NCBI GenBank assembly: GCA_009733575.1
Contig: ML769403.1
Coordinates: forward strand, 248,001-312,000
DNA length: 64,000 bases
Direction of reading: 5' to 3'
DNA from: Gymnopus androsaceus JB14
Taxonomy: Eukaryota > Basidiomycota > Agaricomycetes > Agaricales > Omphalotaceae
Below, one piece after another: positions 51,144 through 63,652 of the stretch. Each line of letters begins with the position of its first letter. Positions within the stretch are counted from its first letter, which is position 1. A program made the position numbers and the translations under genes. The notes below the pieces were generated by a model. The model was not told the origin of the DNA and did no database searches. It saw nothing but the letters and a program-made list of their open reading frames with translations.

Positions 51144-52643
51144 CTATGAATCTCGCGGCTTCAAAGCAGCCCGTGTGTAGCTCCAGATTGTAGGACCGCA
51201 ATAGTAGTACATGGCCCCAAACGCAGCTCCGCCCAAATGTGCCCAATGGTCAAACATTCTCCAACCGCGAATGACTCCAAGGGTATCAAGCGCTACCAGG
51301 CCCATAACCCCATATTGAATGTCAAATGGACTAGTAGGAGGGAAGATCAACGATATCTGTGCACCAGGATAGGCCAAAGCCGTCGCCGTTACGCAAGCGT
51401 AGACAGCTCCGGAAGCACCTAAACTCCCAGGTATACTAATCGCGGATTTTGCTGAAGTAGCGGCAGCAGCTTTCGTCGTCGTCGAGGAAGCAGCAGTCAT
51501 CGCAGATGCCCAAGTTTCGGTTGCTGGTGCCTTGCTAGCTGGAGATGAGAGTTGGGCGATAAGCTTGGGATATCGGAGTTTGGCGCTTGCAATATGAGAT
51601 ACAAGACCGGAGAATATGCCCGCTAATGTTATGAAAGTGAGATAGGACTAGACACTCGGAGTTATTGGACGTACCGGATGCGTAGAATGCTAGGAAGTGG
51701 TAGGAGGAAGTAGATTCGGGTTGCGCGGTGTTTTTGTCCTGTACCTGCCGAAGGTAGGTTCCAGCGGAAGAGCCTAGAATCTAACATCAGGGTGCATTAG
51801 ATGTATAGAGGAATGCAGACGAACCGAATCCCTCGAGAGCCAAACAATTGAACAGGAGATGTATGAGACTTTTGTGGCTATAAAAAGTGTTACCGTTGCA
51901 CTGGTTATAGAGAAGGAGAATCAAGAACCTAAATGCACTCGTCAAGAGAGTATAGCTCATGCCAGATAATGGATTATGAACAAACGCGCGGCTCATCATC
52001 GGTTGAAGTCGCTGAAGCTGCCACATGAACCAGATGCCTGAATTTAACAACACAATCTTCCAGCAAATGCGGCGTGGTTCAGAGGCATCAGCATACGGTT
52101 GGAGCACGGCAACATAGAGCGCGCCGACGTAAGGGCGTATGAACTGGGGGATATCAGTGGCCAACGAATTCAAATACTTGAATGTGGAACGAAGTTGCTG
52201 TATTTTAGTCAGAGAACGAATTGCAAGAACTGGGTCTGGCTTACCTGGACTAGTTCTGTTTGTTGGAATCGTCTGAGATCCACATTGGTGATAGTCTGGG
52301 ATTTCCAGGTGGAGGATTGAGCTTTTAATTTCTCGAGAATTGCCGATGTTTCAATGTTCGTAGTCCAAGCCGCGCACAGTAGCGCCGCGGAAGACCCAAA
52401 GACAAAAAACTATCGTCTATGAGCATATTAAAAGCAAAAGAAGGATATTGGACTCACAAGCACTTGGTTCCGAATGCTTGGTCGAACCGACTTTGCGAAA
52501 ATTTCAGTCACTTCTTCGACAGGAGGAGCATTGGTGGCATTTCGAGGGAATTTTAAGAGTCTCGTATACGAGAAATTGCGGGTTAACTGATGATGGACAG
52601 AAACATTGGCTGAGAATTTTCTTGTGCAGAGGCGAAACATCAA
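51144..52643 (-). CDS. PCP1: Mitochondrial rhomboid protease (PCP1/PARL type)
   Basis: Intramembrane serine protease of the inner mitochondrial membrane; the yeast member cleaves Mgm1 and Ccp1. The N-terminus from 52643 (MMFRLCTRKFSANVSVHHQ) is basic and Ser-rich, fitting a mitochondrial presequence, then APPVEEVTEIF and a first membrane helix (FFVFGSSAALLCAAW). The rhomboid core contains LNSGIWFMWQLQ, FVHNPLSGMSYTLLTSAF, SHKSLIHLLFNCLALEGFG, the catalytic Ser motif GASGAVYACV and the catalytic His in FDHWAHLGGAAFGAMYY. It ends LKPRDS at 51144. A Ser/Thr/Ala-rich insert (SSTTTKAAAATSAKS) precedes the GASGA helix. Short introns join in phase. It is divergent from the methyltransferase gene, 78 bases away. 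Confidence 0.88.
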
Positions 52644-52721
52644 GTCGACGCGAGCGACTCTGCATGCTTTTATTCGGACGGCCCGAGATGACGCGTAATT
52701 CCGGCACTCTCTTGCACGATG

Positions 52722-53814
52722 ATGGACCGAATAAAGAATGGGATCTGCAGCTTACCCAGTGATTCTGAGCAGGTCGTGGATGCAGACGAAGAGGTACCGT
52801 AAAGATTGCCCAACTTTTCTTAATCTAATTAGACTAGGTGTTCTTGCTTTATACAGATCTTCAGGCGCAATCTTCTTCCCAGAATCCTACTTCTTTCCGT
52901 GGTTTGGGCCATGTTGATTCTCATCAAGACGTACTCTCTGTCAACTTTACCCTTGCAGCCAGTCCAGAACCGGAGACGAAACGATCTTCAAAACGGGCTC
53001 GAAAGGGACGTGACTCTGAGATTCTTGAACTGGAAATCCAAATTGCACAGGACAAGACATCTCTGAGAAGTCGCAAAGGAGATACTGGAAGCGTCGTATG
53101 GAAAGCTAGGTATACAATATAAATACTGCTTTTCATCCATACTTACCTTCAATTAATTAGCGTAGATTTTGCATCTATGATACTGCAACACGTTCATTTT
53201 CCATCAAACGCGCATCCTCCACTGTTGAACAGCTCAGAACTGAAAGATGCGCATGTTCTGGAGCTAGGGTAGGTTGGACAATCCCACATGTCTCTTTCCC
53301 TACTAACCTATGCACTTTCAGCTCCGGAACAGGTATGCTTTGCGTTGCGCTTTCTCCATTAGTGCGTCAGTACACGGTCACAGATATCCATGATCTGGTA
53401 CCTCTCATCCAAAAGAACCTCGTCCTAAACTTTCCCAAATGGCCTCTCAACTCAAATGTCTCTCTGGATCCTTTAGACTGGTTGGAACTACAGAAACTTT
53501 CTCCCAGCAATCGTTCTCGGTTCTTCAAGTTTGATCCCGTCGATCTGCTTCTGGTTGTCGACTGCATCTATCACCCATCTCTAGTTCCTCCTCTAGTCGA
53601 AACTATCGATTACATGGCTACAGATGTAACTACGGTGCTGGTTGTCGTCGAGCTGCGAGCGGAAGATGTCATTCGGGAGTTTTTATCCTGTTGGTTGAGT
53701 CTTCCCTCGTGGAAGATTTGGAGGGTGGGGAGTGGTGAGGACCAAATTATGAAGAGACCGTATGCTATGTGGGTTGGGAGAAAACAGAGCAACGCTCCGC
53801 AGCTTGGGTCGTGA
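52722..53814 (+). CDS. RKM5: Class I SAM methyltransferase, METTL21/RKM5 type (protein lysine)
   Basis: Methyltransf_16-family enzyme; yeast Rkm5 methylates ribosomal protein L1. The start at 52722 (MDRIKNGICSLPSDSEQ) joins by a canonical intron to VFLLYTDLQAQSS. Then follow a basic linker (KRSSKRARKGRDSE), GDTGSVVWKA|SVDFASMIL, motif I split by an intron (AHVLELG|SGTGMLCVALSP) and TVTDIHDLVPLIQKN. DLLLVVDCIYHPSLVPPLVETI matches the D-x-x-Y post-motif of this group, and the end is MKRPYAMWVGRKQ. Four exons splice in phase. Length fits RKM5-like proteins. The substrate is inferred from the family only; other METTL21 members target chaperones or eEF1A. Confidence 0.8.
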
Positions 53815-53876
53815 AGCGATTACGACCACTTTTGTTCAAAGACGGATCTATGTTATTGCAGCCATACAGGCCAGCG

Positions 53877-54362
53877 TCAGTAGTTGCCCGGGATGATGAT
53901 CATTGACTGGTTGACTGCAGAAAGGCCGAAGATCTCGAGCTCCATGTTATTTATAGTCTCCTCGCAAAGATCCAATGAAGATGCTACCACATCCATGTTT
54001 CCTGTTGTCATTGTCCAATGCAATACCAATAGTTGTATCCATCTATGAACAGCCTCGCATAAAAGTGCTGCTGTCCATTGCTAACTTACACATGTCCCAA
54101 TATAGATAAAAGAAATCACCGCTAGATTATTGGCAAGGACATGCAGAGCCATACGAGTAGTTGCCCGGGATGACGATCATTGACTGGGTTGACGCTCATG
54201 TTATTTATAGTCTCCTCGCAAAGATACAATGAAGATGCTACCACATCCATGTTTCCTGTTGTCATTGTCCAATGTAATACCAATAATTGTATCCATCTAA
54301 AAGTACTGCTGTCCATTGCTAACTTACACATCCCAATATAGATAAAGGAAATCACCGCTCAG
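53877..54362 (+). repeat. Direct duplication, two ~210-250 bp copies
   Basis: AGTTGCCCGGGATGATGATC (53881) and AGTTGCCCGGGATGACGATC (54157) open two near-identical segments. They share CATGTTATTTATAGTCTCCT, GATGCTACCACATCCATG and CAATATAGATAAA. The first copy has a few short insertions. No coding potential. Confidence 0.85.
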
Positions 54363-54423
54363 TACACAAGCCCATGGAGGATAATTGTGCTCCTCCCGCT
54401 CTGAACCGCCTACGATTGGAATC

Positions 54424-56278
54424 CTAGTAGGCAGAGAGCAGCATTGTCATAGCAATAACAAGTGTAGAAAGTAAAAGCGATGAGTAGGAAAGGGATGATG
54501 CCGAGTTGTGGTTGAGCTGTACGGATCCAGTTGCTGTAGCAGCTGCAGAGCCAATGGTAGCGGTTGGAGCAGCAGAGTTGACACCATTCATGGCAAGGGC
54601 GGTTGCAGAAAGTTGAGCAAACCCGACCGAAGGTGGTGTGTAACGAAAGACGGAGTAGACGTTTTTCTGAGTGCGGGGTAACAAATCAGCATTTACAAGC
54701 GATTTTTTACAAAAAAAATAGTTACCAAGAAGGTATCACCGACAATCCAAGCGGGAGCACCGCCGCCCGTTTCGATTGCGAAAAAGGCACCCATACAGGT
54801 CATCTCCATCCTGAGAAGATCTTGCTTGAAAGTCTGCGTTGCTGATAGGCCAGACTTGTCCGCCAAACGACATGGTTACTGCGACGTTTGTTGAGCATGC
54901 TAAATATGAAGGAAGACGATCAAAAAACCAAGACAGATGTCAGAGGACGTTTGCGCTCACGATAGAGGTAGTAGCCCTCCATATCGCCTGTTCCTTGTTC
55001 AGCGCCAGGAATGTTGGCGTAGATTTCGGCTACAGCGTCGGTAGGTCCACCGATGAGAGTCGTGCCAGTGTCGATAGCGGCCTGAGCATCAAGTCCAGTG
55101 GGAACTGAAATCGAGCTTCCTTGAGATGTTATGGCTTTTCATGGAGAATAAGCATCGCAAATATACAATTGAGGTATGAACTTGCCAGAGATTGTTTGCA
55201 ACCAGTACGTTCCCGAACCACCAGGTATATCGTTAAAGTCAATATCACCTGTGTAAAGGCTGGTGTTAACGGCACCTGGGTTGTTCATCAGTACAGGTTG
55301 CTGTTGACACTAGGAAGCACCTACCCATAGTGAGCGTGCCTCCAGGTTCAAGACTTTTCGCATTGGAAGCATTGCTAAATCTGCTCAGACGTCGTAAGTC
55401 ATGATTCCAGCACCAACGAAGATAGTGACCTCGTAAGCTGGAACGCCATCAACGGATCCGTCCAAGCACTGCTGGACGCCAAAGTCTCCCACAGAGGCTT
55501 CGCTCCAGATGAAGAAATAGTCTGGAAAGCAAGACCTATCAACCCAGAAACAGGGGCTTCCACCAGGTCCGTTGACACCACGTCGCAAACTGCGAATACT
55601 TGGTTTTGCACGGAGAATCCCGCCATTTGTACAACGTCTGAACCGAGTTCACCTTGAGCAGCACCGCTACCGTATTGGATGCTAAACGGTGTTGATAAAT
55701 CCTTGAACGTAAGACGATTTTGAAGAGTCAAAGGTAGCAAGTCCCTGACATGCTGAATCGTCGCAGGTCGGAGCGGCTAACCAAAGGTCGCTGAGAGTAG
55801 AAATGTCAACAAAGATCAATAAGAATTGGTAGCAACGTACGCAGATCCCGTATCTAGAATAACATCGAACGCCACCGGGGGTGTACCAACAGCCACAGAA
55901 CCAAAGAAACTGCACAATCCTGTAAGGCAACGAGCACACGATTAGAACCTGCAAAACCGACCTCGAGTCTACGCCCTGATTCACAATCCTATAATTTGTC
56001 TCGTTGGAAAAAAGAATAAACAGCAAAAGACAAAGAACGCACAAGTTTTGACCACTGGCCCGTTTCCGTATCGACGAAGGATTCCCGTACTTCGCCTCTA
56101 CATTCAACTTGTGCGCCTTGGCCCAAGCAACCATTTCTTCATCAGTGGTTTGTGGCGGAACCCTTCTGTGCAAGTTCATCGAAAGCGGGAACGAAGGACT
56201 AGGAGCAGCAAGAACATTAGATGACAGCGAGACCAGCAGTGCCAGGTTGAACAATGATAATGATGGTGAAGAAACCAT
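54424..56278 (-). CDS. Aspartic peptidase A1 (copy 2), two frame breaks
   Basis: Inverted paralogue of 46851-48736 with the same exon pattern. Signal peptide MVSSPSLSLFNLALLVSLSSNVLAA (start matched to copy 1; an upstream in-frame ATG exists at 56287). First motif ILDTGSA|DLWLAAPTC, flap FSIQYGSGAAQGELGSDVVQMAGF, second motif AAIDTGTTLIGGP, and a hydrophobic tail ending MLLSAY. One extra base near 55711 separates FDSSKSS from TFKDLSTPFSI. Another near 54829 separates SNADF from the KQDLLRMEMTCMGAFF frame. One intron uses a GC donor where copy 1 has GT. The promoter-proximal ~100 bases are shared with copy 1. It is either a decaying copy or one affected by consensus errors. Confidence 0.75.
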
Positions 56279-56411
56279 TGCGGACAAGGAAGAAAATTAA
56301 GGAATAGCGAAGGTTAAAAGTACAGAAGGAATGTTGAAAAGCACAGAAGGAAAAAGGCTGCGGCCAGCGAAGGTAAAGAAGGAGAACCGAACTGATCGTT
56401 GCTCATTGTCA

Positions 56412-57416
56412 TTAGTCGGGTGGGTAACCTAGCGTGGGCGCTTCATTAGAATAGACATCGCCTGTGCTGTCGTCATGATAATCACGGTATGCAGTGATAG
56501 ACTGATGTGTTGGTGACAATGGTACATTGTTGATGGTATAAGGAGGATTGAGAGAGCGGGATGGAAAGGCAGGCAGTTCTAGGTCTCTATCCGTGAATGA
56601 GATTTTTCCGAGGCAGTAATACTCCATTCTTCAATCTCTGGCGATACATTCTTCCATTCATCAAGAATCTGGGGAAAAGCATCAAGGAAAGCGCAGAGCA
56701 AAGGATCAACGATGCATACCCCATGTAGCTGTTTAAATAGTAACAATGAGCACGCATCTGCATCGTCGGCGGCTTGAACATTTGCTCTGATTTCATTCTC
56801 CATCTCGGAATTTGAGGCTTCCAGCTAGCGTTAGAGCAATTAGAAGATGCGGTCAAATGAGCAGAGCCTTAATCAGTAGTCTCACCGCAGCTAACGACTC
56901 TCGTAGTTTCTTGGCTTCTTCCTCCAAGACCGGGACCGTTCTCGCACAAATCGCACTTCGCGTATCAAGATCTTCTCGCCAAGTATCATTTCCAGGCTCG
57001 ATACCAGCCTTCTGTCGTTCCTTTGCTTGGGTAACGATATCATGCAACATGTCGATGTTTTCTCGAAGGTTGTACCTTTCGAGAATCTTCTCCAGATCGC
57101 TCTATAGGGACAGAGAGGCTTAGTGCCGATGAAAACGCGAAAAAAAAGACGCGATTTATACCAAGGCTTGCCTTTCAATATATTCTGAAATAGTGTTGAA
57201 GGTCGCCGAAGCATTGTCGCCTTGTTCTTCCGCGTATAAAGGAAAGCATTCTTTAAAGTCTTCGTATCTAATGTAGATGTTGAGATTATTAGAGATGATA
57301 GAATTATCTGGCTGCTGAACACAAACGTACGTCCATTTGCGAGCAGTTTTTTGAACCGCTAACTGTAGACCAGTCTGAAAATGCTCCCATCGACGACTAC
57401 CGCTTTGGTTGAACAT
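56412..57416 (-). CDS. NNF1: Kinetochore protein Nnf1 (MIND/Mis12 complex)
   Basis: Subunit of the MIND complex that links centromeric chromatin to the Ndc80 complex. Start MFNQSGSRRWEHFQTGLQLAVQKTARKWT at 57416, then YEDFKECFPLYAEEQ, FNTISEYIERQALSDLEKILERYNLRENIDMLHDIVTQAKERQKAG. Basic-helical N-terminus, F-x-x-CFP motif and long coiled coil are the Nnf1/PMF1 signature. Later exons give RSAICARTVPVLEEEAKKL and MENEIRANVQAADDADACSLLLFKQLHG, DEWKNVSPEIEEW. An intron near 56620 would then join LPAFPSRSLNPPYTINN...YPPD ending at 56412; without it the protein ends at 56579. Divergent from DSC1, 103 bases away. Confidence 0.8.
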
Positions 57417-57519
57417 GATTGAACAGAACCAAGGTCGCTGTGTGGCGTGCCGGAGTGACCCTGTGACACTGGTCACGCTCATTCCGCTTCTCTCACACGT
57501 CCATCCAGCCTTCTCCAAT

Positions 57520-60500
57520 ATGGAGAATCCCCCTCGTGAACCCGAGTCGGGGATACTTGGACGACCTCCTCCGCAACGGGGGCCGCTTCCTTCAATCCTT
57601 TTTATCATGTAAATATTCGACATCGTCTATTGACCACAATTGCTCAAATTATCTGCAGGATAATGTTACTACTTCTCACAAGCCATAACGGAGAAGAGTT
57701 TCTTGCAAGACATCAATATCAAGAAGCCCTTCAGAAATTGACCTACCAGACATCAAATTATACTGCCTGGTTGAATGGGAATGCATCGAATTTTAGTCTT
57801 GTGAGTGCTAGGTTATGGTCTCAGACTTGATTTTGACACGAAGTCTATCAGCCGGAACAGAATGTTTCGCTCTCACCTTTGATAGAAACACTCTTACCCT
57901 CCAACGGTTCTGTAGACTCTGCTTATTCGTCTTACTATCCGAACATTACCGGTTTCATCCATGGCGACCTTCACCTGTACAACATAACATCCCAATATCT
58001 ATCAAATTCCACTGAAACCTACCCTTGGAAACATCTGGTAGAGCAGTACGCAAAGGACTCTCAGGAGAACATGACCGAGGTTCTGGAGATGACGGGCTCA
58101 TGGAATTGGTCCGTTCCCGACAGAGTCGCTTTTAGCGTTGTTGAAAAGATACCTTTAATGTCAGCCAACTCGAGCGCAAATGTGACTGAAGATATTGCTT
58201 TGATACATGTGCGTTTGAGCCTTGATTCTGAGTGTGAGGATATAAATGAACATGGTATGAGAACAGGGAAGGATCGAGTTTTCAGACGCAAGCATCAATG
58301 AGGATCTGCGACTAGAATTCGAAGGGATCCATTTTCTCAAGAATGGGACCATCTATGGCTTTGCAGAACCTCCCGGGTGAGTGGTTCATCTGGTGGAATA
58401 TTAACTGTGGTTTACATTACGCATCGTAGGCGGGCTATTGATATTCGCCTTCTTCCTTCAATTGTTCCCGAAAATATGCGGAACGAAACTGCTCTACTTA
58501 TCGAGCCAGAGCTGACCGCTCGTATCGAGAAACTCAAAGACCTGATCGACGGCGGTGTCATTACAGATGCTTTGGAAGGTATGAGCTTCCATCCTGTTAG
58601 TTTCGTTCACCGCCTTAATTTTCATCTCAAGATGAACTTCCAAAGACAACTTGTCCCTTCCAGCTCTTCGTCCAGATCAACTCAGTTGATGTACCAGGCT
58701 ATATGATGGAAGAATACGAGGAAGAAATCCAGCAGCCCACCGGCATCACTAATACCTTACCCTCGAGAGTCGCTATGAAGTCTGTACTCATCAGCAAAGA
58801 ATGTGGAATCTTGTACGAAATTACCAACATGGAAGGGCTTCGCTCCAGAACCTTCTTCCGCAAGGTTACCACTTGTAAGTCATTTTGGTCAAATTAACGA
58901 ACACGTTCTAATCACAAACTCGCAGACGCAGGTACTGCCGCGTTGGCGTATCTAACCCTTTTGATCCTGTTCTCGCGTCAGATGGCACGAAGCTCTACCC
59001 CTTCAGGAATATCTCGAGTATCTCGATATACATTCCTTGTACAGTCGACCATAGATGCGGTGTCGTTTGCTGGACATGTAACGTTCGCAGTCCTTGCCGA
59101 AGGACGTCCATCACTTTCTCTCATCGCACCCTCTTTCCTCGGATGTGTCATCTTTCTTTATGAGGCGGTTCGTTATATCCGTTTACTCCATCTTTCTGTA
59201 CGCTCAATGTTCATTCTCAACAGCAATTTTCGATGAATATACATCAGATACAACTGCCGGAAGACTCTCTGCCTCAGCGGGCTCCTCCCGCTACTACCGC
59301 TCCTATCGTAACACCAACACCTCCGCCACCAGCTCCTCCTGCACCTAGTCCTCCTACCAATGAACCAGCTGCGGACCCCTCTACTATCCCAACCCCCGCA
59401 GCACCTGCTGCTACTCCACCTACCGCTCCATTGGACCCGGACCAAAATATAACTTTTTGGAGGTTCTTCTGGCAGCAAATTCGTTCTGACCCTCAGGCGA
59501 GACTCTGTGGGTGTTTTCCAAATTCACTGTTTGATTGAGCTAAATAGATTTGCTTAGACGTTATACTCTTCATCTTCCTCTCGACTATCGTTCGCATAAT
59601 TCTCTCTCCAACACTCACGCTTCTGTTTGTCGCCATAACTTATTCGTGCATATGGCTACCTCAAATATGGCGATCGGCTAGACGAGGAAGAAGTAGTGGG
59701 CTGTCGGTGGAATATCTCCTTGGCACAACAATTTGTCGGCTGTATCTGATGTTATGTGAGTTGATTTTTCGTTTGCTGTCTTTCCAAGCGTGCGTTGATT
59801 GAATCTGTCCTATAGACTTTTTGGCCTGCCCTAGAAATGTGCTGGATGTTGAACCACGCTTGTGAGTCGCGCTTCCTCTGCTTTTCCCGACTACGTAAAT
59901 CCTTACTCAATTTGTGTTTAGACTGGTCTTACCATCTTGCAGCCTTTGTCTGTGTACAAGTGATGGTATTAGTACTTCAAGAATACTTCGGGCCTTCGTT
60001 CTTCTTGCCGAAAAGGGTACGAAGATCTGAGCTTCTTCATGCAACTGTGCCGCTAACCTTAATCATTATCTAGTTCTCAAAAGTCAGCACTTACAACTAT
60101 CATCCTCCTCTACCTCTACCGGACGAGGAATCGCCCGAACAGAGTCTCGGAGATTGCGCCATCTGTATGGACGCTATAGTAATCGACCCTTCCCTTCGTC
60201 AAGCGAATGAAAAGTCATCCTTGGACGGCTGGGATGCCAAGGCTTCCGGTACGGATACAAGGAGCGCGCGGGGAACGGAGGAGTTATGGATGCTTCGGGA
60301 TTCTTGAATGCTGTTCAGAGAGGCGTTGGAAGTGCTGTTACGAGGAAGAACTACAGCTTAGCCCCGTGTCATCATCTATTTGTGCGTCTCGTATCGTTTC
60401 ATAGTATTGAAGTTTTGAGCTGACTGATTTCTCTTTGCAGCATACTGAATGCCTTGAACGCGTAAGTCTTGATCCTTCATCTTGAGCGTGATACTGATGT

Positions 60501-60627
60501 TAATGCGATCCATTTCCAGTGGCTAGCTATCAAGGTTCGTGTATTCGACGCGTATATTGTATTGTAAATGCTGACCAGTCTACAGAATATTTGTCCTCAA
60601 TGTCGACGGCCTCTTCCTCCATTATGA
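57520..60627 (+). CDS. DSC1: Transmembrane RING-H2 E3 ubiquitin ligase, Dsc1/Tul1 type
   Basis: Catalytic subunit of the Golgi/endosomal Dsc ubiquitin ligase (SREBP cleavage or membrane-protein quality control in yeasts). Start MENPPREPESGILGRPPP, then a membrane segment (SILFIM...MLLLLTSH) and a long luminal domain with many Asn-linked sites (NGNASNFSL, NVSLSPLIE, NITGFIHGDLHLYNITS, NVTEDIALIHG, EGIHFLKNGTIYGFAEPPG). After FFRKVTTY come several membrane helices (AALAYLTLLILFSRQM, FAGHVTFAVLAEG, FLGCVIFLYEA). A Pro/Thr-rich loop (59250-59440) and further helices follow. The C-terminal RING-H2 is DCAICMD...LAPCHHLF, HTECLERWLAIKNICPQCRRPLPPL, with all Cys/His ligands visible. Ends at 60627. 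Confidence 0.9.
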
Positions 60628-60745
60628 CGATCCTTGGCACTTAAATTATTGCATACGAACTATTATATTACTGTACTATATATACTACACTGTATCCTGT
60701 AGTACCTATCACTAGATTTAATTCGAGTTAAGGAAAAAAGCAACC

Positions 60746-62565
60746 ATGTGGTCGGTCAAAGCTGAAAGTATGAAAAAAGTTGCGCATCAGTTTCGGTCCG
60801 TGCTTCTTGACTTCCGACATCATCTTGCGTCGCTCTTTATGGACTCTTTGCCACCATCTAGTGCTGGAACAAGCTCATCCTACTCAGAGAGCTATGGAAA
60901 TTCCAGAAAGCCTTCTAGCTCCTCCGTACTTTGGGCCCATCTCTTGCGAAAAGATGCCCTCACCGCCTCAGTGAAAACCGACGCGCCTCTGCAGCCTCTT
61001 GCTCCCGTAGACAAATCGGGCACTTCTACACGCATTCTTTTGCTCGATACACAAGCACACCTTCAGAAGTTTGGTCGAAAGGTGGATGATCTAACGTCGA
61101 AAGTGGCTCATGCAAAGCAGGAGATTGTTACGGTGAAGACACTGTTTCAACAGGACCGTGAAGGTCTTATGAGTGAATTCGTGGATCTCTGTGAGTATTT
61201 TGTGCTAATGTATGCGTCGGTTTACTTGATATCTTTCTTTTGTAGTGAATAGAAGTCAATTAGAAATCCAAAAGACTATCGGTGAACCAGCTCAAGCTAG
61301 CAAATGTGAAGATCTTGAAAAGATCGTGGAAGTTCGATTAGAGAGTATGGACCAACGGCTGGCCGCGCTGCAGATGGTATCCGTCGTCAATCAGATTTCT
61401 TCATCTGTAGCTCACGCTTGTCCTTAGCTTAATCAAACACATTCTCAACTATTGCAGAACCAGATGCAAGCCCTCCAATCTCTACAAGAACAACAAGCTA
61501 CTATCATTGGTGCCCTCGCTCCTCTGCTTCCTTTATTGCAAAATATCCCTCTTCACATCGAATCTGCTCGTACCAACCTCGCGGAATCACTATCAAAGTC
61601 TTTACAGTCCTATTCAGCTCACATCTTTAGCTTCAGTATCCCAGACGAGAAAACGATCGAATTCTTCTTCATCCTCTTCCGAGCCAAAGAGGCGACGAGT
61701 CGCAGAGAATAGTGCATCCTGGCTTCCCATCCGTCTGCAGTTACTGGGTATATGCAGCTTTCCACGAGAGTTGCCGCTTCGCCGATTCATTCTAGAAACA
61801 TCCAGGAGCTCTGCTACGCGACCTCATAAGGTCTCAGCTCTCATAGGTGGCCAGCAGTCGCTCAGCCGAACCGCCAACCGACAGCCTCTAGCTGGGTTGT
61901 CTTATGGAGCGGTACCATCTTCTGCTCCGAACGATCTAAAGCATCCGCATCCTTCTGATAACTTGGAACCCGTACCACATCCCGAAACTCCTGTTATCAT
62001 TCCAAAAACTCCTTTGTTGAAGTCGGGCGATCCTATGGCTAAATTTCGACAAGGTTACGTTCCGCCAGCCTCTTCCAAACGCATCGCAGAACGCTCTCCA
62101 ACTGTTTCCATCACGGACGCTGCCTCTGTGCACCAGCCATCTTCTCCTTATATCTCGGTAGCTCCAGCTACAATGACTTCCCGAGTGCAAGCGCCTCGCA
62201 CGATTGACTCGAAACCACAGTTCAAACCCGCTCATATCTTCTCTCGCACTCCCGCTCCTGCTTCTTCCGTTCACGGTGCTCGTATACCAGGTGCTATGCA
62301 GCCTCCGTCTCATCATGCTTCCGGCCCAGCCAGCGAGGCCTAATGCTCTTGTACCTATTGTAGCCTCCGTGCCCGTAGTTACTGCGCCTGCGACCCATGT
62401 CAGCGAGGAACACAGACCATCACCGTTGCCACCGTCTACGCTGCGACAGCGACGTTCACCTTTTGTAAGTCCCTACTGTTATTCAGCGATCGAATCCAAC
62501 TGACTATTCGTTGGTAGAGAGAAGGCCGACGCTTTCATACCTCTCGACGATTCCGATACTTCTGA
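60746..62565 (+). CDS. Coiled-coil protein of unknown function
   Basis: Start MWSVKAESMKKVAHQFRS, then a Ser-rich stretch and helical coiled-coil segments: LLLDTQAHLQKFGRKVDDL, TSKVAHAKQEIVTVKTLFQQD, CEDLEKIVEVRLESMDQRLAALQ, NQMQALQSLQEQQATIIGALAPLLP. A nuclear-looking basic patch (RKRSNSSSSSSEPKRRRVAE) and a long Pro/Ser-rich disordered tail follow. Introns at about 61190, 61376, near 62290 (GTGC...CCAG) and 62465 keep the frame, but the end is uncertain: the final exon reads either to 62565 or in another frame with IPLDDSDTSDRRTTPDMRR. The architecture resembles meiotic or chromatin scaffold proteins, but I have no specific match. Confidence 0.65.
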
Positions 62566-63652
62566 TCGACGAACAACGCCAGACATGAGACGATATCACT
62601 GTACAGTACAAACACGCATGCTTCTATTTTTTTTCATTTTCATGCTTGCTATAAATCCACTGTAGACTTTCACATACGGAAAACATACGGAACTCACAAA
62701 TGCACAAGCGGATAGTACTTGGACAAAATTTTATGGATATTCAGATTTCATACCATGCACTCTATTCGTGAACATGAGTCAGTATGGGTTTCAAGACGAA
62801 AGAAGTAGCGAAAGAGCACCCGGAAAGCTTCTCTTACTTGTCCAAGTCATGCCATCTTTGTGATTCTATGACCTCTTCTAGACATGGGGAGATCTCGGGT
62901 CTGCAGAAAGAAATTGGAAATTCATAAAGTATGGACTAACACTGGAATCGATTCAAATAAATCGTTGATTCCTGCGGTGTCGGTTTGAGCTGGAGAAGTC
63001 AGATTATTCAACGATCTGGCAGCTCAGCTTAGTGGAACCACGCCATTGGAAACGAAATACCTTCCTCAACGGCATCCATGCATGCTCTGGAGAGCTGAGA
63101 ACGCGGACTCCTCCAAGGCCAAGGACAGCGTCGTGGGCATGCACTGATGATTTGCGAGATCGATCTCGATATCGTTCATCTCGGCCATCGGAATGAGGTT
63201 GAGAATGAGGACACCCGTCGTTCTGTAAGCGCCCAACGAATCCTGGGGGATATGCTAGGATACATCGCGCAGTGATTGAATGGAATTGAACATTTAGCAA
63301 ACATTTGCACCATAAACAGGTCCAAAACCTTTTTAGAATGGGATCCTACATCTCCTATAAGCTATTCATCAAAATACAGTTCAAGCTTGAGTTCTCTGAA
63401 TTCTGTACCGCCCGGAACACGGAGAAGAGCCCGCTGGCTGCCAAGGTTTTCCGAATCTGTAAGGTTTCAAGAGAGCAGCTGCAACGTGGAAGTAGAGACG
63501 AGCGCTCCTTTAGCGCCCTTCTTGACTGTCGATTCTTGTTCTACGGTGACGACGTTCGGTTCGTCGAGCTTCTTTTTGACTATTGCTTGCGCCATCTAGG
63601 ATCACAAGTTATCTGTGTTTGGCAAATAAGTTATAACATTACCCTCTTCCAA
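62566..63652. other. Intergenic, no supported gene
   Basis: A 98-codon minus-strand frame (63004-63300) and overlapping plus-strand frames (63276-63712) show no family motif. They may belong to UTRs or a non-coding transcript. Confidence 0.35.
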
